Assembly (NCBI RefSeq): GCF_900639985.1
Contig: NZ_CAAAIM010000002.1
Coordinates: 1-64,000, forward strand
Direction: 5' to 3'
DNA length: 64,000 nucleotides
DNA from: Legionella rowbothamii
GTDB lineage: Bacteria > Pseudomonadota > Gammaproteobacteria > Legionellales > Legionellaceae
Shown here: positions 1 through 9,969 of the stretch, in pieces
How positions within the stretch are numbered: position 1 is the stretch's first letter
How the letters are laid out: every line of letters starts with the position of its first letter
Position numbers and translations under genes: made by a program
The notes under the pieces: generated by a model
The model's database searches: none
What the model was told of the DNA's origin: nothing
Seen by the model: only the letters and a program-made list of their open reading frames with translations

Positions 1-3000
1 CCTGCCTATACTATTTGATAGGTTTTTAAGAGTCCCTATAGTTTTTAAGCCATAGCCTATGCCTGCGGTAGCGGCTGTGGCCAGACCGGATATCAATGCC
101 CCGCCAAAATCAACACCACTTTGCATCCCCATAAGATTGGCTGCTGTTTGGCCCGCTATGCTGCCAATGAAGCCTGCCGCAATCCCGACGCCGAGCACAG
201 AGCCAACACCGGCCGTGCCAGTAATAGCTCCCCCCAATGCGGATAGTCCTGCTGAAAATAGAGAACCAGTGGCCCCCATACCCAGGGCAAACGCGCCAGC
301 AGTTACAACAGTTGCAACGGTTGCAACAATTGCAACAATTACCTTGCCCCAGAAATTCCCATGCTTTGGTTTCGGGGGTTTTGGCGTGGGCATCGCGGCG
401 TTCGCACTGGTGTTGCCGAGCATTTTATTCGCATCTAAGATGCGGTGTGTTGCTTGGGTGTGGTGTTGTCCTGTTGCTGCTGGGGGAATGGTTAGGCGTT
501 GGCCTATGTAGAGCTGGCTGTCTCGTCCTGCGACTGCGCCGCGATCGCTGATGCCATTGGCGTCAGCAATTAGGTACCATAAACTGCTGTCTCCGTAGAC
601 TTGTAGAGCTATTGATTCTAGGCTATCGCCTGATTTTAAGGTATAGCTACCAATGGTGTCTTGTGGAAGCTCTATTGGAGTAGGTGCTTTGTTAAAGGGA
701 TCTTCTGTTACGCCAATCATGGACATGAGCTCACCCATCATCCCTTGTAGCTCTTTGCTCAATTTAACATGCCGGCCCGTGGGGCCTCCAGTGGGGGTAA
801 AGCCGCCGTAGATATCCAGTTCCTGTTTGCCTACCGCATCGACGCGAAGGGAACCTATGGTTTTTCCTGCTATGGATAGATAGCTGGTGGAAGAACCATC
901 GCCGTCTTGTCGGGCACGCAAGCCATCTATAGAGCTGTATAAATACTTAATATTGGAGGAGTGGTTATTTTTATCTACATAGGAATCCACAACATTGTTT
1001 AATAAGCCATTTTGGTCGTAGTTACGAGTATTGCTTCCATAGGATGGGCCTTTGCTGTTACTGGCTGTTATGGTTACTGAATCAGTCTTTTGCTGGTAGC
1101 TATCCCAGTACTCGTACGTGTACTTATGGGCGATGGTAGAGCCGTCTTTATGCTGAGAGCCACCGTTATTGGTAATTACCATATCGGTAATGTTATCTGC
1201 ATCATCATACGCATAATTCACATAGGATTTCTCATTACCCTTATGGTCGCGGATCGATTGATGCGTTAGTAAACCGTCCTTGTAAGTAAGAATGGTAACT
1301 TGTGATTTATTGCCCTTATTGTCATATGCATGTTCTTCAGTGACACGTCCGGCTAAGTCGTACTGTTTAGATTGGAGCTTCGTCCCATTTTTCAAGGCTT
1401 GAACTAACTGATTGGCTTGATCATAATCGTAGTGATATTTCGCTAACGTTCCTTTCTCATAACTTTCTGCATCGCTTACATTGCCCGCGTTATCGTAAGT
1501 CAGGCGACTTCCTTTGGCGCCGAGAACAATTTGTCCATTTTGCAGTTCACCTTTATTTAGGGTCATGCGGTTGTTTTCATCGTATAGATAATAAGCGTCA
1601 CTGGCTGAGCCTGAGCGGGTGCCATTTGCTTTGGCTTGTACTGCAGTATGGCGGATATTGCCTGCCTCATCGTAATCGTAGTCGACCCAAAGTAAGGATT
1701 TATCTGCGTCGGGTAAATTATCGGGATTGCCGCGACGTAAGGAGGCTAAACGTCCTAACTCGTCATAGTTGTAGAAGTCGGTTTCGTAGAGCCAATTGTC
1801 TTTATTGCTTTGGGAGCGGCTGGATATCTTACTGCGCATTTGCCCTTCCAGATCGTAGCTGTAACGGACCGTTTCCTGACTGGCCTTATCTTCGTAAGTA
1901 ATTAATTGCCCATCGCCTTGATATTGACGATAAATCTCTTTACCACTAGTAGAAGACTCATGAAGTAGTAGTCCATTGACGTTGTATTTATAAGTCGTGG
2001 TGCGATTGCCTAAATCCGTATGCGACAGTAAATGACCGTGCGCATCATAATTCCAGGTTTGTTGCTTTTTGTTCGCATCCGTTTCTTTGGCTTTATGTCC
2101 ATAGTCATCGTAGTCATAGGAGGTAGTAAGTCCACGAGCATCTGTTCTTTTTATCTGGTTGCCAAGTGTATCGTAGGCAAAGGTTATTTTGTCATTGGCC
2201 CCATTTTCCTGAATAAGTAATTGCCCTGCTTCATCATAAGCGTATTTTTGCTTGCGTAGCTCCTTTTGGCTGTTGTAAGTACGCACTTGAGTGAGGCGAT
2301 TTTCACGATCGTAACTGTATTCGGTGATGCCATTTAATCCATCCACAGAGGAGCTTAATTGTCCTAGGAGATTATACTTCTTGATTCTTGAAATTCCTTT
2401 GGCATCGGTTTCCCGGACCACATGTCCTTCCTCATCATAAGCCCTTGTAGTCATATGTTTATTGGTATCAATCGCTGCAATCACTTGCCCTAATTCATCA
2501 TACGCAAAAGTATTCACTGGCTTAATACGGCTTTTTACACCTTGTGCATTCATGAAGGAAACTTCGGGCAGCTCCTGTTTAGTGACTTGATTAAACAGAT
2601 TGTATTCATAATTGGTGGTGTATTTCAAAGCATTGGTATGGGAGAGCATATTTCCCCAACGATCGACTGTTTGGGTTTGGTTTGACTCCACGACATTACG
2701 CAGCCCATCTTTATCTAGGACATCTACGGTATACTCTCGGGTTTGGGAAAGCAGGTGGCCTAAAGCATCATAGGTATTATTTTGCCGTTGTAGTTGTTGG
2801 TGCAAATTGCCATTATCGAAGTCCATGCAACTTTTAAAATAATCGTCGCCTAAATTAGTCCCACGCTCGCCGCCTTGCGGATGAAAACCATTGGCCGAAG
2901 TGACAATCTGCGTTACTTCATCTGCGGCATCATAAAGGAAAATTTGATAATAACCTTGTACATTGGAACGCCATGCATGGCCTAAAAGATCGTAATCAAT

Positions 3001-6000
3001 ATGAATATGAAGTGCACCGGTCATCCCTTTGTCTGTCATTTCACCAAAAATATTATAGCGCGCCTCCTCTATATGCTGCTGATTATTTTCTTTATAGCTG
3101 CAGGTTTTTATTAAATTATTTGTACTATCATACACATAACGCACGTCGCGGACTTGTTTTGAGCCATCAACTCGAGTCACCGTTTGGAAACTGCGTACTA
3201 AATTTCCGACCTCATCATAGCTGTAGTTTACGGTATGGTTTATGGCATTAGTTTCGCTAATCACCTGACCAAGGGCATTAAATTCCGCAGAACTTACTTG
3301 GTCGGCAGCAGAAGCCCCTTTTACCACAAAGCCCTTATTCTCAGTTAACTCCGCTCCATTGGCCCATTTATGAGTTTGGAGCAAGTTGCCTAAGGCATCA
3401 TAGTAATACGTCGTCGCTGCACGGGTTTGTTGACCGGGGCCTATTTTCGCCGTTAACTGGCCTAAAGCATCGTAATAGCAATAAGCAGTATTGTTTTTGG
3501 CATCCGTAGTTTCAACTAAATGCCCCATCGCATCGTAGCGGTAATAGGTAGGAATATCCTGGCGTATCGTTTCTAACTTACCATTAACTAAACGGGAAAA
3601 TTCTACATTTTTTAGGGTTTTAGAGGTTACTTGTCCTAAAGCATCATAAGTAAAGCTTACTGTGCGATCTTTGCTATGAGTTGCTGGGGGAGAATATTCA
3701 TTAACATTGGCTGCTTGCGTACGCGAGGCAAATTCGGTACAGAATTCTACTTCACCAAACGCATTAAGTTGATACGTCGTCAGGTATCCTTCCGCATCAA
3801 TCTGTGCGGTTTGTTGCCCATCCTGATTATAATACATCATGGTCACCGCATCACGGCTGGAGTCAATCCGCTTGCTTGTTTTAACAACCTCACCAAAAGC
3901 GTTGTATTCGTTGCGTGTACTTGGCAGCACTTTGCTGTACTTTTTATCCCGAGGATTATAGGTAAGCACGGCATCGCGTGTGGTTTCAATGAGGCGGTCA
4001 TCTAAGTCATAGTAATAAGACTCTGTACGATCCGCATCACCTTTACGACGCGCTTGAGCAATTTCCTCGGTGCTGTATTCATCCAATGCCACCTGGCTTT
4101 CATAGCGAATTTTGTGGGTTACTCGACCGTAAGCATCATAATCATATTGAGTTAAGCCACCACGAGTGTCTACCTGATAAATGAGCTGGCCTTGCGTGTC
4201 ATAAGCAAAATGCTGCCAACGACCAGCGCGGTCACTGCGAGCGATTACTTCTCCAAAGGCATTGTAGGTCGTAAGCTCACTCAAGTCTTTGCTGACCTCT
4301 TGGCGCTCTGCGGATCTAGCCTGGCTTGCATTATTCACTTTAACACTGGGATAAATCGTTTTCGTGAGGCGGTTCATCGCGTCGTATTCAAAGCAACGTT
4401 TTAGGGCAGTACCTTCGGCATCACGTGTTTCACTAATCACATTACCAAAACTGTCATATTCTGTTTTGGTAATACGTGAGCGCAAGGTTACCTGATGCTG
4501 ATTGTCCATTACCGTTACTTTAGGGGAAACGGTTTCGGTTAACCGATTTAGCTCATCGTAAGAATAAGTCCATTCGGCTTTATTCGCTTCTATTTTTTTC
4601 GATACATTGCCATTACTATCATATTGATAACTGGTTTCCAGATTATTGGCATTCACCTCTTTTTCTAAACGGCTAAGGGCATCATAGTTATAAGTGCTGC
4701 TGCGTGCTTTGCTGTCGGTGGCGAAAAAAGCATCTAAGCCAGTTAACGTTTTGTCTTTTAATGTAGTTGCTCGTTGGGCGTGGGTAATCTGTGAAAGTAC
4801 ATTACCGACGTCATCATATCGGCGCTCCACTACTTGCCCCTCGGCACTGATGCGATAGCGCTCACGCCCTGCGGTATCATATACAAAATAATTACTGCGG
4901 TCTTGATTGCTATGCACCAGGGTATCTAAGGCTAAGCTGGTGGCGTTATCGCCCGTGATTAGGGTGGCGTAGCGCGTGCTGGAAATGACTTGGTTTAATT
5001 CGTTGTAAGTATAGGATTTGGCAATGCCTTGAGGGCTGAGCTCTATGGTCATGCGACCGGCTTGATCATAGGCATAGCGGGTTATTTTATTTTGGTTATT
5101 GCTTGCGCAATTTTCCTGGAAGTAGTTTAGATCAATTGCACTCTCTTTATTAAAAGCAACGGGCATCATATATTGGATGCGTGCAATAACCTGACCATAG
5201 ACATCATATTGTGATTCAGTCACATATCCGTTATTAGAACGAAAACGTAGCTGATTTAAACCATCGTAAGCAAAATGTTCATAGCGCGCTTTTGTATGAT
5301 CTAACTTGGCAATCCTACCTACCTTTAAATCTTCTATAGAAGCAGGTACGGAGTATTTCGTTATGCAGACAACATTATCATTGTGGTCATAGGCATATTC
5401 GGTAGCATAACCTAAAGCATCAAATAATTTTTCCAAACGGCCGGCAACATCCCAGATGCGAAAGGTATATTGATCTTTAGCATCCTTGACCAACACCGCA
5501 CTGAGCCTCGACTCAGAGTAGTTTTCCCCTAATTTTATTGGCTTAGCATAAATAATGGTTTGTGTTTCACAACCATTTGCATTGTAAATGTGCTCGGTAA
5601 CGACTCCGCGCGCATTGATTTGATAACGGCATTGATTATTCACATCATAGACGTAATAGATACTATTGCCGCGAGCATCCGTTTGGCAAATCAGGTTATC
5701 ATTTTCATCGTATTGATACTGAGTTCTGAGGCACAAATTGTCAGGATCTTGAATGGTAGCAGTACAGCGATCTAAATTATCCCAGGTGTAAGCAGTTACC
5801 TTGTCATGCCCATTACGGTTCAATTCCGTTTTACGTAACAACTGCCCTCGTGCATCGTAGCTGTAGTCGGTAATGAGATTTAATCCTTTAGGGTCAACAC
5901 AGGATTTAACTAATAATCCCTGATCATTATAAGTAAACTGGGTTACTCGTTTATTTTCGGTGATTTGCATTTGTCGACCAATAGCATCATAGGCATATTC

Positions 6001-9000
6001 ACTAACCAGATTCAGTCCCTCTGGATCAATGGTTTTGGTAAGAACATGGCCTTGAGCATCATAAGTGTACGCAATTTTATGCCCCCCCGAATCCTCTTGC
6101 CACTGCAATTGTCCGGCAGCATCATAATGATAAGTTTTAGAAGTATTTTCCGGAGCATCTACGCGGGTGAGTAAACCTCGTTCATCGTAAGTAAATGTTG
6201 TGCTATTTTTATTGCCATCAATCAAACTTAGCTTATCACCAAAAGCATTAAATTCGGTGATGATTTCTGAGCTTCGACGAGAGTCTTTCAGGGTTAATTT
6301 ATTATTTTGATCGTCGTAGATATACTGCTTGATTTCTCTTTGTAAATTATTTGTTTCTGAAACCATCCGACCAAAAGCATCATAACCAATTATTTTAAAT
6401 TTATTTTTAGGATTAAAAATCTTAATTTGCTCCCCACGCTTATTCCATTTATAGAGCGTAGTATTTTTACGTCCATCAATAAATTTATCCATAAAACCAA
6501 AGGCATCGTAATACATTTGTACTGACCGATTTAAGCCGCCTAGATCGTCAGTTCGCTGCAATAAGAAACCACGTCGGTCATAACTATATTGCGTGCTTTT
6601 AGCATGGGTCGCGTCAATAGTTTCAATGCTTCGTTCCAATTCACCAAAAGCATTATATTCGGAAGTCACTAATCCTTTTGCTCCCTTGTGTTGAGCGATT
6701 ACCTGACCGAGTGAGTTATATTCATACCAAGTAGTTTCATCAAAATGCTCGTCTTTTACCTGTTCTAAATAAGCCTGGATATCTTTAAGCGTTACGCTAT
6801 CCAAGCTCTTTAATGATAGTGGTGCACTGTATTTACGAGTGTATTCAATTTGATTCAAGGCATTATACCGAGTCTCTACGATGCCGCCTTGCGCATTAAC
6901 AGTAAATTGCAGCTGACCATATTCATTATAAAAATAGCGAGTCGTGCGCTGTAGCGCGTCTATCTTGGAGCGCAGTAATCCGGCATTATCATAAGTATAA
7001 TGAATGCTATGCTCCTGCCAAATCTGTTCAATAGCCTCATTCGTTAATGATTGTTGCTGCTTGAGTTTAGCACAACCTAATTCATCCAACTCCTGAATAA
7101 TTCGTCCTAAAGCATCATAACGATATCGTTGTTCTCTTATGGCTTGAGTACGTGCATCCATGCGGCTTTTAATAATGAGCAATCCTATCTCGTTATACGT
7201 GTATCTGGTGATTAACCCATTTGGAGATTTCTCTTCACTCAATTGCCCCAAATCATTATAGCTATAATAACTATGATGATCGTTACCATGTTGCTGCGGG
7301 CGAACCATTTCCAGAGTTTCGCTGCTCAGTTTAAATGCAGATGCAATTGCGGTGGCATAAGCAATACGTTCGATTAACTGGCCATTCGCATCATAGCGGT
7401 ATTCGGTAAGGTAGCGCTCGCCATCAACGCTAGCAATTTTTTGTCCTTGTGCATCATAAAAAGTGTACGTATGAATATCCGTGCTTTGGGCACTGGGCTT
7501 ATCCAGTTGCCAATCTCCGCTCAATTCGTTTGTGATTGCTTGGCTATAACGAATGGTTTCAATCACATGGCCCTGACGGTCATAACGGTATTCGCTCACA
7601 TAGCCTTCGGCATTCAGCTCAGCAATAACATTACTATTAAGATCGTAATAATAATGAATGCGGCGATCCGTGGCGCTAGAACTTAGATTAAATGAGGTTT
7701 TAGATAGCAATGTTTCAGGCTGATAATCCGTCAAGCGTTGTGCGTATGCTGTTTTACTGGCTATTTTTCCTTCAGCATTGTACGTATAGCCAATCACGGC
7801 TCCTGTCACGTCAACAGTGTAAGCAACTCGCTGATATTCATCATAAATTATTTGACTAATGCTGTCGTTTTTATTGCTAACTGGGATAATGGATGCAAAA
7901 GCAGGATAATGCTCCAACCAACCTGTAGTGCTTATTCGTTGGCTATATTGATGAGTTTGTACTAACAAGCCTTCCTTGTTATACGAGTACCTTGTTAGTT
8001 GGCCTTGTTTATTTACCTTGGCATTTAAACGGCCTTGAGCATCATAAAAATAAAAAATGTTTAATCCGTCTACGCCAGTTTCAGAAATCAACCGACCAGC
8101 GTCATCATACTGGTACGAGGTGGTACCAAAATCATGATTTATATGCAAACAATGCGTTGCAATTAGCAAACCGCTACGATCATAGATTTTTATTGTTTGT
8201 AGACCATTGGCATCGGTTTGGATGATTTGTTGATGGGCATCATCATAGTTAATATTTTGTGTGTGTCCTTGATTATCTATAGTTTGCGTTAAGCGACCCA
8301 AATCATCATATAAATAATAGGTGGTACTCCAGCCATTTGCTGTTGGCGTGCTTTTCTCACGCAACCGTCCAGCGGCATCGTACACCATATGACTGCGAGT
8401 GGCTTGTGCATCCAAAATGCCAAGGCCTTCTGCCGTTATATGAGAATAATGAGTTTCCTCACTTAATTGACCGCGCCAATCATAGCTGTACTCCACTAAA
8501 CTGACTTGTTGGGGGTTTTGCTGGGCACTCCATTTCTCCATCTGCTCCTGACTGAGACAGAGATCTTCGCCTAAAGAACTTATGTTATAAGCAGCCTTTA
8601 GGTAGCGGCGACTACTCGCCAATTGCCCTTGAAGATTATAACGATATTCAGTAACGATGCCATCCACAGCAATAAGAAAACGTAAATGCCCTTGTGCATC
8701 ATAAGTATAACGCGTGGTTTTCGGCTTAATGGGATGGTGATTACCATCAAAAGCCTGATAGCTAGTTTCTAAAAGCAAATGATGGTCTGCATCAAAACTA
8801 CGTTGCGTTATTTGCCCATTAGGTTCCTGGATGTAGATGCAATCGCCTGCCTCATTATAACGATAATGCCATACTTGCGTACCTTGAATAACGCTGATTA
8901 ATTGAGTTCCTTCATAACGGTAACTAATACGATAATTTTCTGGGCCTTCTACCGCAATCAAGCGATCACGCTCATCGTAAAAATAGGTCCAAGATTCCCC

Positions 9001-9885
9001 AAGACTATTGGTTAAGGTAGTATGCCCTGATTCATAGATATAGGTGGTACAGCGCCCTTCACCATCGATTAGTTTATGCACTCGTCCTTGAGCATCATAC
9101 TCAATATTTAAGACTGTACCATCAGACTGTTTTACTGAACTAATACGGTTAGAATCGCCTACATAGTCATAGGTTATCCAATAGATTTTCCCATCGCCTA
9201 AATCACGGCTGACTTTATGTAAACGCTGGTGCTCATCATAATCGTAATGTAGGTGGTGCACTTGTTGCGTATCACTGGTCGTTGTGATGTCGGTAAGTAA
9301 ACCGCGGTTAAATGTCCAAGTCACTTTTTGCCGGTCGCTGGTACTAACAATCGAGCTTAAATGCCCATCAACATAGTTAAATTTAAGGTGATGATTATCT
9401 TGATCGCTAATTTGCATTAGCTGGCCATTGCGATCATATTCATAGGTCGTTTTGGCATTGCCATCCTTATAAATCCATCCATTGGCAGTAAAGCGCAAAT
9501 TAGCAGTGCCGCCCTCTTCAGATACATAGTGCTGACGGGTAGCATTCCAGTTAAAACGAGCCCGATGTCCATCTTCACCAATTCGAATAACATAAGAACC
9601 CTCGTGGTTTGCCTCGCCATGCAATTCAATCCGCGATTGCACGTTAAAACACCAGGAGCCACCCCGTTCGCCTAAGGAGTTATAGGTTTGCAATAAGTCA
9701 AAGCCAAAACCTATATCCGCGAGAAAACCATCGGAGTGTCGTAGAATTAAGTTGCCATTAGCAGCATTAACGTAGGCCGACTCACCGCCTTGACCTAAGG
9801 AGGCGCTACCATGCGTTGCATGGCCTCCCATACCAATAGATGAGCCATAAATTCCTAAACCATTGCCAGTAATTGTTTGTGTCAT
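1..9885 (-). CDS. Giant YD-repeat (RHS-like) protein with LysM domain, 3' end outside window
   Basis: The frame opens at ATG 9885, six bases after an AGGA ribosome site, and stays open to the left window edge, so at least 3,295 residues are encoded and the C-terminus is missing. Most of it is YD repeats of the form (T/R)Y-x-YD-x-x-G-(R/Q/H)-L, one every 20-45 residues, as in RHS and Tc-toxin C subunits, where they build a hollow shell around a toxin. Near the visible end, bases about 660-480 encode a LysM domain (SGDSLESIA, then LIADANGI, then GQRLTIPPA). After it comes a proline/lysine linker and a long glycine/alanine-rich hydrophobic stretch (bases about 360-60). No signal peptide is seen at the N-terminus (MTQTITGNGLGIYGSS). 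It probably shares a transcript with the secreted protein 84 bases upstream. The effector or toxin part, if any, lies outside the window. Confidence 0.9.
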   Translation of the reverse strand, partial: MTQTITGNGLGIYGSSIGMGGHATHGSASLGQGGESAYVNAANGNLILRHSDGFLADIGFGFDLLQTYNSLGERGGSWCFNVQSRIELHGEANHEGSYVIRIGEDGHRARFNWNATRQHYVSEEGGTANLRFTANGWIYKDGNAKTTYEYDRNGQLMQISDQDNHHLKFNYVDGHLSSIVSTSDRQKVTWTFNRGLLTDITTTSDTQQVHHLHYDYDEHQRLHKVSRDLGDGKIYWITYDYVGDSNRISSVKQSDGTVLNIEYDAQGRVHKLIDGEGRCTTYIYESGHTTLTNSLGESWTYFYDERDRLIAVEGPENYRISYRYEGTQLISVIQGTQVWHYRYNEAGDCIYIQEPNGQITQRSFDADHHLLLETSYQAFDGNHHPIKPKTTRYTYDAQGHLRFLIAVDGIVTEYRYNLQGQLASSRRYLKAAYNISSLGEDLCLSQEQMEKWSAQQNPQQVSLVEYSYDWRGQLSEETHYSHITAEGLGILDAQATRSHMVYDAAGRLREKSTPTANGWSTTYYLYDDLGRLTQTIDNQGHTQNINYDDAHQQIIQTDANGLQTIKIYDRSGLLIATHCLHINHDFGTTSYQYDDAGRLISETGVDGLNIFYFYDAQGRLNAKVNKQGQLTRYSYNKEGLLVQTHQYSQRISTTGWLEHYPAFASIIPVSNKNDSISQIIYDEYQRVAYTVDVTGAVIGYTYNAEGKIASKTAYAQRLTDYQPETLLSKTSFNLSSSATDRRIHYYYDLNSNVIAELNAEGYVSEYRYDRQGHVIETIRYSQAITNELSGDWQLDKPSAQSTDIHTYTFYDAQGQKIASVDGERYLTEYRYDANGQLIERIAYATAIASAFKLSSETLEMVRPQQHGNDHHSYYSYNDLGQLSEEKSPNGLITRYTYNEIGLLIIKSRMDARTQAIREQRYRYDALGRIIQELDELGCAKLKQQQSLTNEAIEQIWQEHSIHYTYDNAGLLRSKIDALQRTTRYFYNEYGQLQFTVNAQGGIVETRYNALNQIEYTRKYSAPLSLKSLDSVTLKDIQAYLEQVKDEHFDETTWYEYNSLGQVIAQHKGAKGLVTSEYNAFGELERSIETIDATHAKSTQYSYDRRGFLLQRTDDLGGLNRSVQMYYDAFGFMDKFIDGRKNTTLYKWNKRGEQIKIFNPKNKFKIIGYDAFGRMVSETNNLQREIKQYIYDDQNNKLTLKDSRRSSEIITEFNAFGDKLSLIDGNKNSTTFTYDERGLLTRVDAPENTSKTYHYDAAGQLQWQEDSGGHKIAYTYDAQGHVLTKTIDPEGLNLVSEYAYDAIGRQMQITENKRVTQFTYNDQGLLVKSCVDPKGLNLITDYSYDARGQLLRKTELNRNGHDKVTAYTWDNLDRCTATIQDPDNLCLRTQYQYDENDNLICQTDARGNSIYYVYDVNNQCRYQINARGVVTEHIYNANGCETQTIIYAKPIKLGENYSESRLSAVLVKDAKDQYTFRIWDVAGRLEKLFDALGYATEYAYDHNDNVVCITKYSVPASIEDLKVGRIAKLDHTKARYEHFAYDGLNQLRFRSNNGYVTESQYDVYGQVIARIQYMMPVAFNKESAIDLNYFQENCASNNQNKITRYAYDQAGRMTIELSPQGIAKSYTYNELNQVISSTRYATLITGDNATSLALDTLVHSNQDRSNYFVYDTAGRERYRISAEGQVVERRYDDVGNVLSQITHAQRATTLKDKTLTGLDAFFATDSKARSSTYNYDALSRLEKEVNANNLETSYQYDSNGNVSKKIEANKAEWTYSYDELNRLTETVSPKVTVMDNQHQVTLRSRITKTEYDSFGNVISETRDAEGTALKRCFEYDAMNRLTKTIYPSVKVNNASQARSAERQEVSKDLSELTTYNAFGEVIARSDRAGRWQHFAYDTQGQLIYQVDTRGGLTQYDYDAYGRVTHKIRYESQVALDEYSTEEIAQARRKGDADRTESYYYDLDDRLIETTRDAVLTYNPRDKKYSKVLPSTRNEYNAFGEVVKTSKRIDSSRDAVTMMYYNQDGQQTAQIDAEGYLTTYQLNAFGEVEFCTEFASRTQAANVNEYSPPATHSKDRTVSFTYDALGQVTSKTLKNVEFSRLVNGKLETIRQDIPTYYRYDAMGHLVETTDAKNNTAYCYYDALGQLTAKIGPGQQTRAATTYYYDALGNLLQTHKWANGAELTENKGFVVKGASAADQVSSAEFNALGQVISETNAINHTVNYSYDEVGNLVRSFQTVTRVDGSKQVRDVRYVYDSTNNLIKTCSYKENNQQHIEEARYNIFGEMTDKGMTGALHIHIDYDLLGHAWRSNVQGYYQIFLYDAADEVTQIVTSANGFHPQGGERGTNLGDDYFKSCMDFDNGNLHQQLQRQNNTYDALGHLLSQTREYTVDVLDKDGLRNVVESNQTQTVDRWGNMLSHTNALKYTTNYEYNLFNQVTKQELPEVSFMNAQGVKSRIKPVNTFAYDELGQVIAAIDTNKHMTTRAYDEEGHVVRETDAKGISRIKKYNLLGQLSSSVDGLNGITEYSYDRENRLTQVRTYNSQKELRKQKYAYDEAGQLLIQENGANDKITFAYDTLGNQIKRTDARGLTTSYDYDDYGHKAKETDANKKQQTWNYDAHGHLLSHTDLGNRTTTYKYNVNGLLLHESSTSGKEIYRQYQGDGQLITYEDKASQETVRYSYDLEGQMRSKISSRSQSNKDNWLYETDFYNYDELGRLASLRRGNPDNLPDADKSLLWVDYDYDEAGNIRHTAVQAKANGTRSGSASDAYYLYDENNRMTLNKGELQNGQIVLGAKGSRLTYDNAGNVSDAESYEKGTLAKYHYDYDQANQLVQALKNGTKLQSKQYDLAGRVTEEHAYDNKGNKSQVTILTYKDGLLTHQSIRDHKGNEKSYVNYAYDDADNITDMVITNNGGSQHKDGSTIAHKYTYEYWDSYQQKTDSVTITASNSKGPSYGSNTRNYDQNGLLNNVVDSYVDKNNHSSNIKYLYSSIDGLRARQDGDGSSTSYLSIAGKTIGSLRVDAVGKQELDIYGGFTPTGGPTGRHVKLSKELQGMMGELMSMIGVTEDPFNKAPTPIELPQDTIGSYTLKSGDSLESIALQVYGDSSLWYLIADANGISDRGAVAGRDSQLYIGQRLTIPPAATGQHHTQATHRILDANKMLGNTSANAAMPTPKPPKPKHGNFWGKVIVAIVATVATVVTAGAFALGMGATGSLFSAGLSALGGAITGTAGVGSVLGVGIAAGFIGSIAGQTAANLMGMQSGVDFGGALISGLATAATAGIGYGLKTIGTLKNLSNSIGR

Positions 9886-9969
9886 GATACATCCTACGCG
9901 TAATTATTCTTTTTTATACACATCAAGCCGTGGAGTCTCGCCACAAACTTGAACATACATCCATTTTTA

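Noticed and set aside
59..9662. Many plus- and minus-strand frames of 60-110 codons inside the first 9.9 kb
   Set aside because: All overlap the continuous YD-repeat frame in other frames and lack ribosome sites; they are shadows of the repeats.
1..9885. CRISPR-like array suggested by regular repetition
   Set aside because: The repetition is at the protein level (YD motifs), with variable spacing and no identical DNA repeats.
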